NCBI GenBank assembly: GCA_951799445.1
Contig: OX637296.1
Coordinates: 20,336,001 to 20,400,000, forward strand
DNA: 64,000 nt
Reading direction: 5' to 3'
Origin: Pseudisothecium myosuroides
Taxonomy: Eukaryota > Streptophyta > Bryopsida > Hypnales > Lembophyllaceae
Under the pieces are notes generated by a model. It searched no databases. It saw only the letters and a list, made by a program, of their open reading frames with translations, and was not told the DNA's origin. How positions within the stretch are numbered: the first letter of the stretch is position 1; each line of letters begins with the position of its first letter. Below are positions 44,581 to 60,014 of the stretch, one piece after another. The translations under genes were made by a program, and so were the position numbers.

Positions 44581-45735
44581 ATAACATTGTTTACCAATGA
44601 GGCAAGGGGCCCTTTTGCATCCTTGAAAATGGAACTCCCTTAGTCAACACTCTGAACAACATTGTCTTCTATGGCTTCTTAGTCAACCCCAATCCTTGAA
44701 TTAACCCCTAAAGGTTTTTGCCTATGTTTTCACCAAAAACGCTCCAAAACTGCCATTTCTAATACTAGTACCAAATTTTAGAAAAAAAACATTTTTGGAC
44801 ACATGTAACCGTAGGATCTTGTAGTAAACTTGTTTAAAAAGATGTGGAAAAAATTTCAGAATTTTCCACCATGTGGATTGCAAGATAATAGCGTTTGAAT
44901 TGACAAAAATCCTTCTTTTGTCCCTACGAAAAAACGGGCAGCTGCCCTTCACAAGGTCACATTTGTATGAAAAAATGTTCAAAATGGTGGTTACTCTTTG
45001 GATTTATTCTTCCAGGCAAGTTGGCTACAAGCTTGAAGAATTTCAGATCATTTGGAATTGTACAACATATAGGAAAAAAATATTAAGTAGGAAGAGGTAG
45101 AGAATGATTCAAAACACTAAATTGTTAAGAATTTATTTATGGAATTGAATAATGCCAATCCCAACGGTTGTAATGTTGTAATAAACAATCTACTCCCAAC
45201 GTTTGTTTGTTTTTCAAAAATATTGTAAATTGAGTTAAATAAAGGACTTCAAAGTTTATTTTAGAGTTGAGATTCCATAACTACCCTCAAACTAAGAATC
45301 CTCATAACTTTTGACTCCTTGATTGGAATGGAATGATTCAAAGCTTCCCGCGTATATATAAATCTAAAGAACCAATTTCATATTTTTATTTTTTTTTAAA
45401 GTGATTTTTAAAGAATTTTTTTTTGCTGCCCAAGCTGCCCGCCGAGCAATGAAAATGACATATCATGGAATAACTTTTTAACCATGTAGTCAAAAGTTAT
45501 GAAAATTGTTGGGCCTTAAAGCTACTCCTTGGGAAAATGTTGTGTGAAAATTTGAAAGAAAAAAAATAAAAACTCCGCTCGTAGTGAGCTACCCCCAAAA
45601 GCTATGTTCTCAAAAAAACATGTTTGGTGCTTTAAGGGTTAAGTAATAACGGTCCCTTCCAGGCATCTAGTAAAGATAATACCTTTCCAACATGGAGAGG
45701 ATCATTGCTTGGATATACAATGTAAGTTATGTTGA
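44581..45735 (+). repeat. Dispersed repeat family Q, copy split by a TTAA element
   Basis: The left part to 44700 and right part from 45643 are collinear with 29120-29345. The junction reads CCTTGAA|TTAA...TTAA|GTAATAAC against CCTTGAAGTAAGTGATAAG in the unfilled copy. Confidence 0.8.
44701..45642 (+). mobile_element. TTAA-family element, subfamily B, intact
   Basis: TTAACCCCTAAAGGTTTTTG (44701) to GTGCTTTAAGGGTTAA (45642), 942 bp with TTAA at both ends. The GC-rich core GCTGCCCAAGCTGCCCGCCG lies at about 45424. The open frame at 44873-45100 corresponds to frames in 382-1323 and 15744-16679. Confidence 0.93.
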
Positions 45736-46939
45736 GGAAGCATTGTTTGATGTACTATAGTCTCAACTACTAGGGCTTGTGACATTTGAAATATATATAT
45801 CAATAGAAATCCAAAATTCCGCATGAAACTTATAACATGTGATTCTAGACAAGATGTACACTCTTCCTATTAAAAAATGAGACATTTTGACTTTTCACAA
45901 AAAAATTATTTTTACATAGAAATTTCATTCAAATAATATCAGGTCTAAATATAGTCCATTCTAAGTGAAATTACACATGAGGGTAGAATCCCTTTTGTAC
46001 AACAACATGTTCAAATTTCACTTTATAATTCCAATTGCTCAATTTAAAAGAACACTTTACACGGTGGCCCTCTACTTTTGGGAATCAATACTATATCTAT
46101 CTACAAATGTATTATTTAACTCAATTTAGTGAAATTGGTCATAAAAATTTTGCGGTTCTTAAAGATTCAAGAATTACATTGGATGAATGAAAAGATATTT
46201 GGAAGTAAACCTTTGCCAAAAATTGAGCTGTTAAATCGTGGACTAATTCCGCAACGTAATCACACATTAAAGGGAAAACCTAGGTAGTTTGGAATTGCAA
46301 GTTTCTTATGCAATGCTGATGGGTGATCTATATAGACTTTCATTCATTTTTGCATTTCTTAAGAGTTTTTTCACACTAGACAATATGCCTTCCTTCATCA
46401 AAATTTCTTTGGAAAAAAAAATTCGTCATTGGACAGTCTCCTATACAAAACATCATCTTGAAGCATTTTGTTTATCATTTAGAAGATAAAATTTTACGTA
46501 TATAAAGTTTAAAGCTCACTAGATTGAGTGTATGTCAATCAATTACGGAAGATTCCATTAGACATTTTAGACCTTTTCAGAGTCTTTCAAAGGTACAACA
46601 ATATAAGTCTTTTATTGCCAATCTGTGCCATTAAAAACACTACAATTTGCACTAAAATAGGAAGGCCTATTCTAAACATTTTATCCATTCTATATAACTT
46701 GGAATAGGCCCATAATGACTATGCCTTCATCCTAAAACACACATTCTCAAAAATTTGAAATTTGGGCTACAATACAAAGTATAGTGACCGCAATCAAAGC
46801 TTTAAGTGATAATAATGAAACAATGAGTTAGTAACCAACATAAAAACTTCTATCTTTCGAGTGTAGGACCATTACCAAAAGTGACTACTTCAATGTAATG
46901 AATAGAGATCATTTAAGCAATTTTGGAACAGCTCGTGTA
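45736..46939. other. AT-rich intergenic, no gene seen
   Basis: No reading frame with recognisable content and no clear inverted repeat. A 66-codon frame at 46289-46489 is judged chance. Confidence 0.45.
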
Positions 46940-47533
46940 CAGTAAGAGGGGGTGGAAATTTTTCCCATGTAGGAAGACAACAAATATGGGGATTGCAAAT
47001 TTTTCATAATTATATTCCCAAAATTGAAATTATTGAGAATTTTGGGAGCCAAAAAGTATTCTTCACCAATAGCCAATGTCTAGACTCTTCCAATTCCGAT
47101 CATTCAAGAACTACTTTCCTGATCACTATTTTGGGACATGTGTTATAACCTTATTAGTCCCAATCTTGAAAAGGGCAGGACATTACATTTGTCCTACAAA
47201 GTGGGACCAAGGCTTAATCTTGTGTTTTGGGGGGATAAAAATAAAAAAAAGCACCCAATTTTGAGCCGTGTCTAGGATATATTGTAGACTTCTCCTAGCT
47301 AATTTGAGATCTCTGATTGCAAATTTGAATTCAGAATTTGCAAAAAGAAAAATGTATGGACAACAAAAAATTCCTGCATTTTCCCCGGGGTAAATCTATC
47401 CTACTGGTCCCACTTCATGGGACCGGTTTAACGTCCCACTTGAAAAGGACCAGAAAAAACACATTCCCAGCTTCCAACGGAAATTTGTTCCAACCTTGGT
47501 TACTGGGCGTGGTTGACTACTGGTGCTTCTACC
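46940..47533 (-). mobile_element. TIR element family I, copy 3, reverse, with nested MULE MITE
   Basis: The reverse complement of 14962-15377, ending GGTTGACTACTGGTGCTT at the right. It is interrupted at CTTGAAAAGG by family J (47175-47439). Confidence 0.8.
47175..47439. mobile_element. MULE-like MITE family J, copy 1, 9-bp duplication, nested
   Basis: Flanked by TTGAAAAGG (47166-47174 and 47440-47448). The unfilled family I copies have one such site (CTTTTCAAGG in reverse). Inverted ends GCAGGACATTACA and GGTTTAACGTCCCAC are diverged. Confidence 0.9.
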
Positions 47534-48373
47534 ATAGAAATAATGGGCCCGGCCAACAATGGTGGAGATGCTCTGACCACTGATGCTTTGCAGAACAGTG
47601 GCAGAATGGCGCAAGGAAGCACACAACGAGATTGCCAAGGTACCATATTCTCGAGAATAATGATTGCAGCACAGTAGAATTAAAAGATATTAGCATCTCC
47701 TTGTTTTGTTGAAGCGAATATTGCGGCCAATGTACCAAACACTGATATAAGGAAGACGGCAATTTAACCATGGACGATTTTAGTAAACCCAGACCATTGT
47801 ATTTTTAGCTTCAGAAACCGAATACAATACTAGTATCCAACACATGTCCATCTTTTTCCGGTACTGAGTTTCCTTCTCCTGAAAGTCAGGCCTACAATCC
47901 CTGAACATGAAAACAGGTTACATCTTCCATTTGTTCAAAAAAAAAATAAAAAAGAGAAAACAGGTTACATAGCATTAGGAAGGAGTCGTGGCTTTATTTG
48001 CATCCCTCATCAGAAATCTATGAACGACTTTGACATAAATAGGTGGCTTGTGCCTATTTTACAGGAGCATGCCTCATGCACTGCAAGCCGAAGTTTGCTT
48101 CCAATGGATTGTATGCTTATTCGCTCCATGCAAATCATAAAATTCTCACCGACCACATCCTCTTGCCTTGCCCACTTAGCATGCAGTGGAAAGAAGGGCG
48201 TAAGGTGTATTTCTCAAACTACACATGCCATCGTCCTGCAAAGCAAGGAAAGAGGGTCACATCGTCTCAATCCCCAGCTCAATTTCTGACCAGAAGCAAG
48301 AGTAAATTAGTTGGGCGCGGGTCTTTACTTCCATACGGGAGATTAATACCAAGTTTACACCTATCCATGACCG
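47534..48373. other. Intergenic / 3' flank of the CDPK gene
   Basis: It contains a very short retroposon tail (47924-47955). Forward frames at 48020-48465 overlap the CDPK 3' end and have no known content. The CDPK 3'UTR (minus strand) must lie in the right part. Confidence 0.4.
47924..47955 (+). mobile_element. Minimal 5'-truncated retroposon tail with 15-bp duplication
   Basis: Only CTTCCATTTGTTC plus an A-rich tail, flanked by perfect 15-bp direct repeats GAAAACAGGTTACAT (47909-47923 and 47956-47970). Confidence 0.88.
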
Positions 48374-52191
<3,818 letters not shown>

Positions 52192-53245
52192 CTTACGCCA
52201 CTCTCCACCGCCGCGACTCGATTTTTACACTCCGCCACTGGCCGAGTTAAAAAAACGTCAATCGCGTTTATTAAAATCCGCATCCACGTGCAGCAAACAT
52301 CGACTAACACTCGGATCAACCGGATGCAGAACGCTAGCCATTCCCTTCCCTTCCCTTCCCTCCCACCCCTCCAAGCTACCTCGAAATCCACGAATCCACT
52401 CTCTCAAAACCGCCACATATATGCCATAAATGATCTCCACTAATCTAATCCGCAACGCAAGCACTCCGCCTCACATGCACCTTTCCAAATCCAAATCTGC
52501 AAGTGAGCTTGCCACAATCACAAAAACTACATCACGTTCCCCTTCCGTAAAAACACGCCTCTTGCTTCCCCAATTCCGCCAAGCTCAAAACGAGGTAGAA
52601 AAGAAAAAAAAGTGCCGTGTACGAGATTCGTCCGGGCGAGCACGGGGTGCACACAAAACGCATGAATCGACGCCCATACCGTGCTGAGCTTACACCACCA
52701 TCGCAGCCATCGTCATCATCGTCCCGCTCTCGCAACAACGCAACGTGAGCTAACGATCAAACCCCATCTCCATCGCGAGTACCGTAGTCTCCCTCTGGCC
52801 CCCCGACCGCCCGCCAGGGGCCACCCGTTCTCGAGCACGGGTACCAGTCTCTGGCGCGCGGGTGCCGTCAGAGTTTGACACTCCAAACTCTCCTGAGCGG
52901 GTACCGTGCCGTGTACCGTGCCGTATACCGAGGGCAGGGGTGGGCGAGCGACGGGGCCGAGATTAGAATGCCGACAGGTCGGGGAACTTTCGTACTCGTT
53001 CCTATTTGGGGAACGAGGTGCAGGTTGACGCGTTATTGCGTGTAGGGAACGTGGGAACTTTGGGAACCTGAAGAACGTTCCCAACAAGTTGCCAGAGATC
53101 CCGGAATAAGTTACCGGTGCTTCATTATTTTCTGCGTTCTCCAAGTTCCCGTTGTCATTTAATGTGAGTTTGTTTTGTTTTGGCCTTTTGGGGCGTTGAA
53201 TTGAAGAGTAGTAGAGTACCATAGCAAATGCCGTTCCCTATGATG
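52192..53245 (-). promoter_or_regulatory. Promoter and 5' leader region of the CDPK gene
   Basis: GC-richer DNA upstream of the ATG. A (CCCTT)n run at about 52340-52362 is GGGAA-rich on the gene strand. Farther up, GTACCGTGCCGTGTACCGTGCCGTATACC (read in two adjacent pieces at 52899-52930) is a short tandem repeat of (C)CGTGCCGTGTA. Many overlapping open frames here have no protein signature. Confidence 0.4.
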
Positions 53246-53260
53246 AAGTACTGTACCTCT

Positions 53261-53297
53261 GGTCTCCCATTTGTTCAAGAAAAAAAAAGAAAAAAAA
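53261..53297 (+). mobile_element. Minimal retroposon tail with 15-bp duplication
   Basis: GGTCTCCCATTTGTTCAAG plus an A-rich tail between direct repeats AAGTACTGTACCTCT (53246-53260 and 53298-53312). Confidence 0.9.
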
Positions 53298-53343
53298 AAG
53301 TACTGTACCTCTTGTGCAACTGTGAAGTACCTACACTAATTTT

Positions 53344-53388
53344 TTAATGCAATGGCTCTGCCCATTTGTTCAAAAAAAAAAAAAAAAA
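53344..53388 (+). mobile_element. Second minimal retroposon tail, 19-bp duplication
   Basis: TTAATGCAATGGCTCTGCCC-ATTTGTTC plus poly(A). The flanks AAGTACCTACACTAATTTT (53325-53343) and the same with one change (53389-53407) are direct repeats. It lies about 30 bp from the preceding insertion. Confidence 0.88.
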
Positions 53389-53407
53389 AAGTACCTACAC
53401 TGATTTT

Positions 53408-56400
53408 GTTATTTGGGGGTGGGTTATTTTCCACCTAAACCTGACACTAAGGGTCTCCTGGAATTCTTGCACTCTTGAATGCAGACACTGACGTGTTCAA
53501 ATTTTATTTTTTTTCCTTTTTTTCCTTTGAAGGTGGGGACATTGATGTTCAGATTTCACATCCATATTTGAAGAGTAAGGACGCTTCACTTTGAGGGCGG
53601 GTTTACATGTATCAGTAGGTGAGGAAACTTCACAAGGGGTAAGCCTACTATTGATGCAAGTAGCAATTGCATTTTCATGTGGACCCGTCGGTGGGTGGAG
53701 AGGGACACAATAAGAATTCTACACGTATTGATTCCTTCAAGATTGATTAGTTTCCACCAATGGGGTTCTTCACTAAAATAAGTGAAACATGGAATCTTCC
53801 TTTTGTACTTACCGATGATGGGCAAGACAATTGGTGAAGCCTCTTTTGTCTTATTGCTTCAATTAGCATAGAGTTGCCTACTGGATTCACATGTAAGTTG
53901 GCCCCAATAAAAAAGAACACCCCATTCTAGTCCAAACTACTATTTGAGACATTTAGGAAAAGTCCCATTCCAAGGTGTTTGAATTGAAAACATAAAATAC
54001 AAATGAAGGAAAAAAATTGCTTGCTCTAGGAAATTGATTGCACAAAATTAGGATAACATGTGTTCAAAATGGGTAGAATCTATGCTTTAATTACACATTG
54101 ACATCAATTCACTATAAGTTAGCCTCAAGTCAATGCAAATTGATTCATTTTGGCAATAGAAGTATGTACTTGTTATTTAGGTCATTATGGATTGAATTAG
54201 GCATGTACACGAGCACGTACAAAGTCAGGCATGAGTTGGTAGAAGCCCTACAATAGCTATTTTTTTGATGTTGATAAGCATGTCCAAAGACTTTCATAGG
54301 AAGCCCAAGGCAACATCCGTACATAAATTTTTTTTAATCACATGAAGTCTAAAAATACTTTTTCAATTTTAACATTGTTTCTTATTGCTTGTCTACCATT
54401 GAAATTTGTTTTCACATTTTTCGAATAGCAATATCATATTGTACTAGTCATTGTGCGTGTAATGAGGTAGTTTACAAGTCCCAACTCTCCAAATCCTAGT
54501 CCAATGCCAAATTCTTGTAGAAGGTGAATAAAAAAAATATCAAATGTCAAGCTTGGGACTTTATAGTGTGAAGGCCAAAGTCCCAACTTTAATTTCCAAC
54601 TTGTCTCATCCCTTATGTTAAACAACAATTAAATGTCCAAAATATGAATTTAAAAGTCAAAAAGTCATTTTTGGGAGACTTTTAGTGACAAAATGTCAAC
54701 TTGCATAGATGTTTTATATAGTGTTTTTTCTTCATTTTATAATCAAAACAACAATTGGGACTTAGACCCCAAATTAGATTTCCATTTTTATTAGACCCAA
54801 CTCAAGCTTTCTATATCACTTCCTTGGTGCCAAAACTTCTAAAATGTCGTGCCATGTAGGCATTTTGGAGTGCATGGGGACTTGGGATGTAGTGACGATA
54901 GTGTGAAGCCTTGGGCCCCAATTTTGATCTTTCTACCAATTTGATTTTTAGTATTTAGTGGGCCTTGGGACATACTCTAAAGTGGCCCTTAGAGTTTCCC
55001 ACTTTTATGCATCAAATGTATCCTATAAATAGTTGATTGAGCAATCACAAGTATAATGTAATAAAGTTGACTAAATTTAAATTTGAAAAGTCATTGCTTG
55101 ACGTTGTAGGATGGAACTATGGAAGCCTTGGAGTTTACTTGCAACATTTGTCAACCGGCATTTAAACTCAAAATCTATCAATGCAAGGGTCTCTCAAGAT
55201 GGATTTACATTTAGGCCAAAGCCCATGCGATTCATTGTGAATGAGAGGTTCACTTGCAATCCTAAATAGATGAAATATATAATGAATCCGAATTTCGAGA
55301 ATCATTTTCCTCCCACCTCTTTGAGATAGGCCTAATGGAATTCTAAGGGATTGTGACTCTCCAAATCTTACAACCATAAATTTATTTTATTTACTTGAAT
55401 GATCTTAGGACTCATATTATTGAATTGTCAAATATATAAGTAAGGAAATATCCCATCTCTATGGTGTCTCTTAGGTTTGCACCAAGACCATGCAAAGTCC
55501 CATTACATTGTCTTGAGCCCCACTTTTCCTATAGTAACATCCAACAAATATGTGTGCCACTAATTAGAGTAGTTTGTTAATTATTGAAGCCTTACTACAA
55601 ACCACCTCCTATTGTTAGTAATATCAAATATAAACTACATATTAAATATCCACCAATTAACCTTCTCTAGATATTCAAAAAGAGTAATGCAACTTTGCAT
55701 CCACATGAACAAAGAATATGTTTGAGGTAGTCCTATAACCTATATCATATAGACATAAGGAGGAAGTAGTCTCCTTGCTTCAAGTTGATAACTTTCAACA
55801 ATATATATATATGCGATTGCTTGCTCATAAGCATCACAATGCTATTTATCGTTCAATTTTTCAAAAAAAATTAATGACTATTTTGATTAAACGTTTTAGT
55901 TTATGTTGAAATTATAGATTATTTCCATACATTCTACATGTCAATAAGATATGTGATTGATATATTCATAAGTACCTTTTCTGTCATTTGTTTAGTTATT
56001 TGAAAGTAAATTTAGCACTTTTTGGTGAAATCATTTTGCTTTATTAAAAATTTGATATAGAATGTATTTACACATTCTTCAATTTTTTTGTCAAATTTCA
56101 AGTCATATAATAGTAGTCACACATGCTTATTATGCATTATTTTTTATACTAAAAACACAACATGCCTTTAAACTAACTATTATTGAACATTTTCAAATTT
56201 CAATATTATACAAAGTGAAAAGTAGGGAAGACACATTCCTATCAAATATTTATTTATTTTTCCCAAAAAATTCTTTGACAAAATAAATATTCTATAAATA
56301 TTTATAAAAAAATTTGTCATAGCTTTTGTAAGTATAAATATTCTATAAAAAAAATTTGTCATAAATTTTTTATTTTAATTTCACAAAATTGACATATATA

Positions 56401-56915
56401 TTTTGGACTATTATTTGCACATTTTTATTATAACTATCAATATGTAATTGAAGAAAAATTGAAGAATTGAATGTAATTTAAAAAATTGATGTTAAAAACA
56501 ATTCCTAGAACTTGAGAGTTCTCTTATAAACTTTTGAAATATCTATGTAGAAGCATCTAATTTCAAAAATTTACCAAAAATATAATTTTATTTTTTGAAC
56601 TCAATAATGTCTTGATCTAGTGGCTCTCAAAATGTTTCATACACTTACAAAAGTTGCCATAGCTAATTGTGAAAAATAGAGATTTTAAACAAAACTTGAA
56701 TACATTGTGGAATAAGTAATACACTTGTATAACAATAATTTTCAAGATTTTAAAACATTTTTTGATTTTTCAATAATTCAATCAAACTTATTAATAAAAA
56801 AAACTCTATTAGAAGTAAAAAATTTCCAAAAATTTTAAGTATGTAAAATGACCTTTCTTCTTAATATTTTTTGGTATGAATTTCACAAATTTTAAAATTT
56901 TATTGAGTAAAATAT
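53408..56915. other. AT-rich intergenic, no gene seen
   Basis: 3.5 kb without a recognisable reading frame, RNA gene or inverted repeat. 55850-56910 is extremely AT-rich. It may be old transposon sequence, but I could not show it. Confidence 0.45.
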
Positions 56916-57486
56916 TACTACCTCCGTCCCAAAATTATCTTCCTATTGGACAAAATGTTCCGAATTAAGGCTAAAAATAACATTTTGAAGACCTATTTTG
57001 CACTGTAAGTAGGGTTTGGTGCACTCTTAGGGGCCAAGAAACTTTGAGCTTTAGAGCCCTTTTGAAAGTGTAGTTTTGGAGTATTGAAATGCGGGATTTG
57101 GAGGGTATTTTCAAAGAGCACCACTAGACATTTAATTGTTGAGTGTGGGGTTTTCATTTTATGGGCATTTAATACGTGCCCAAGACTATGTTTAGACTTC
57201 TATTTCGCCTCCCAAAGCTTCATCTCCTTCAATTGGAAAATACTCATAGAGTTGCAAAAAATAAGAACAAACAATGTTGATTGATCCCTCCAATCATTTC
57301 ATTTGTCTTTCGATTGATGATTGCATGGATGGAAGGGGAACTACTACTGAGAGTTGTTTTACTAGTCCCAAAAAACAATTGAAAGCCAAATTTGACCTAT
57401 TTGAACGTTACAAAGTGCAACAGGAAGATCATTTTGGGACAAAAAATGAAGGCCAATAAGAAGATCATTATGGGATGGAGGGAGTA
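56916..57486. mobile_element. Stowaway-like TA-flanked element, about 571 bp
   Basis: TACTACCTCCGTCCCAAAAT at the left and ATTATGGGATGGAGGGAGTA at the right. The body is related along its length to 2211-2778, including the CAGGAAGATCATTTTGGGAC stretch. Confidence 0.85.
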
Positions 57487-58210
57487 CTAACTAAAATATA
57501 ATTCCAAATATTTTATATTTTTTTAATTAACTCCAAAAATCTCCAAAATTTTTAGAAATTTGAAAAGTATATAAAATATTTATATATTAATATTTTATAA
57601 TTTTTTGGATATTTTTGGAATGAATTATAAAAAAAATTCAAATTATATTTTAGTTAGTAATATTTCATTCAACAAAATTTTAAAATTCATGAGATTCTTA
57701 CCAAAAAATTCTAAAAAGATTTCTCATTCCACATACTAAAGAATCTTGAAAAATATTTGTTTGTATTAAAGAGTTTTTTTTTCACTAATAAGTTTGATTA
57801 AATTATTAATTTAGAAAAAAAAATTATTTGTACTTCAACATGTCCAAAATTTATTGAAAAAATCTATTTTTTCAATTAATTATGGAAATTTTAGAAGTGT
57901 ACAACTGTATTTATGAGAGCCACTCTACGAACTAAAATTATAAAACTGCCAACAAGGCATATTATGAACAATAGATGCCTTTGAAGTAGTAGAATTTTCT
58001 ACACCTTGTGAATGTTTAACAAGGAAACAACAACTTGGTTGATTTCAAAATTAAATTATAAAGCATAATACATATCTATAAGAAACCATCAACATTTCAT
58101 GATAAACAACTTTCTTGTGCAATCAACAATGTCCATCACCACCTTCTTAAAAACTTCAAATTGAATGTAAAATCACTTTGAGTAGGATGAATGGTACAAG
58201 CATATATGTA
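57487..58210. other. Very AT-rich intergenic, no gene seen
   Basis: Long A/T runs. Segments around 57500-57860 look like an imperfect inverted copy of 56580-56900 (for example AATATTACTCAATAAAATTT against AAATTTTGTTGAATGAAATA). This suggests the 56916-57486 element sits inside a larger palindromic repeat. Confidence 0.45.
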
Positions 58211-58490
58211 AGGTAACTACAATTAGTATCAACAACATAACCATTTGGGTATGGTTCTCATTATTAAACTGTCTAAATTGTTGTTGAACTTGTTGGAAGT
58301 AATAAAAAATCTTGATTACCTTTGAATACATTTTTGGACACCAGATAAATTAAGTATGAAGTTATTTTAAGTGTTGAAAATAGGTGTACCAAAATTGACC
58401 ATAAATTCTTATATTCATAGGACTTATATTATATGCAAGAATATAAAAGGTATAGTTTTGAAAACACATCCCAATTTAGTGTAGTTACCT
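58211..58490 (+). mobile_element. MITE family N, copy 4, 280 bp
   Basis: AGGTAACTACAATTAGTATC at the left and CAATTTAGTGTAGTTACCT at the right are inverted ends, with TA on both sides. The body is diverged from the other N copies. Confidence 0.85.
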
Positions 58491-60014
58491 TAGTACCTTA
58501 CCATATAGCAATAAGGAATTAACATTGTAAGGACGTTGTGGACCATTTGGGTCCAATAGATGGTCAAATAATCTTTCTTCACATTAAAGAATGGATGATT
58601 TCATCCAATTTTTTTGGTGCAACTCTATTAATTCCATGACCACACAATTGAGTCAAAAAAATCATGTCACATATCACTTATTTTTTAATTTTATATGACA
58701 TAGTTTGTCAAAAAAATAGTATACCTGTATAGTGCATTTCATACTTTGAGCTTTTTTCCCTTAAAACTTGATTTTTACATTCCAAATGATATCTTTAGAT
58801 TTGAGAAAAATTGTAAAAAATAAAGTTGAAGTATAGTTTCTACTTTGCTCAATTTTTTTGAAAAAATCTATAAATGAAGATAGCATTTTATTGAAGTTTG
58901 AAGTTGAATATTTATAACAATGGTTTTAAATATAGAATGGCAAATAATCATTATTTATAATATAATACACTTTTATTTTGAAATTTTTAGATGTTTCAAA
59001 TATGCTTTGTATTTGATATGAACTTTCTTCACTTTTTCTTCAAAAATTCATGATAATTTGAAAATTTCATGACGTATACCATACATGTGATTTCAACTCT
59101 AAAAAATAAAAATAAATTTTTTCACTCATAAATAGCAACAAAATAGAGGATATAGAATGTAGGGCTTTGAGGGCTTTGAGGTTTGACTACACGGTCATGG
59201 ACTTCATTTCAGGGTTAACCTTGTATTGCTGTTGAAGACACTAAGTATCAAAAGGATGACTTTAGCTAAGCCAAGAAGGTGGAAAAAATATTTTTTAATC
59301 CAATTTCTTTATTTAGAGGGTACTTGAGTACATTTTCAATGAATAGTATTGCAAAGTCCCTCAATATGATCTTATTGACATTTCTAAAGAAAAAGATGCT
59401 TAATCTAAGGATCACTTTTGTAGTGTATTTGGGCCATTTTTTGCTATTTACTCTTAATGGAAATTTTAGCCATAAAAGTGGTATTTTTTGAATTTAAGTG
59501 CATCTAATGAAATGAAGCTTATCTATTGCACTTTCTATACCAATTAGAAATTTTGAAAAAATCTTAAATTTCAATATTTTATAGCATATGAACTTTGAAC
59601 CTATAACCATGGTTTGCTAATTTTCTAATTATAAAAGGACATGATAACTTTGGTATACACTATGTTATACATCTAGAGTGAAAATTTCAGATTTTTTTAG
59701 TATATTTTGTATTTGATGTGAATTTTCTTCATTTTCTTCATTTTCGTCTTCAGAAATTCACAGCAATTTCAAATTTTTCCAAAAAAGGTTGAAAATTTTA
59801 CAACTTGTAGCAGACATGGGATTGCATCTCTGAAAAATAAATACTAGATTTTTCATTCATATCTAATTGGAAAATGGCAGCAAACAAAGTAATGGATAGT
59901 GAGGCTAGAACCCAGTGGTCATGGGCTCGTCCTTTTAGATAGACATATCAGGTTTTCAAAGAGTTTGATTGTGAAATCCACGTCATCCAATTTCTGCAAT
60001 AAGGTGACTAAGGT
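58491..60014. other. AT-rich intergenic, no gene seen
   Basis: Two related segments of about 250-300 bp (58860-59160 and 59560-59890) share phrases such as TTTGATATGAACTTTCTTCA / TTTGATGTGAATTTTCTTCA and AAATAAAnnTAnATTTTTCA. They indicate an old duplication or a larger repeat. No coding signature. Confidence 0.4.

Noticed and set aside
54170..55470. Degenerate retrotransposon
   Set aside because: Composition suggested old repeat sequence, but no reverse transcriptase, integrase, LTR or primer-binding site could be recognised.
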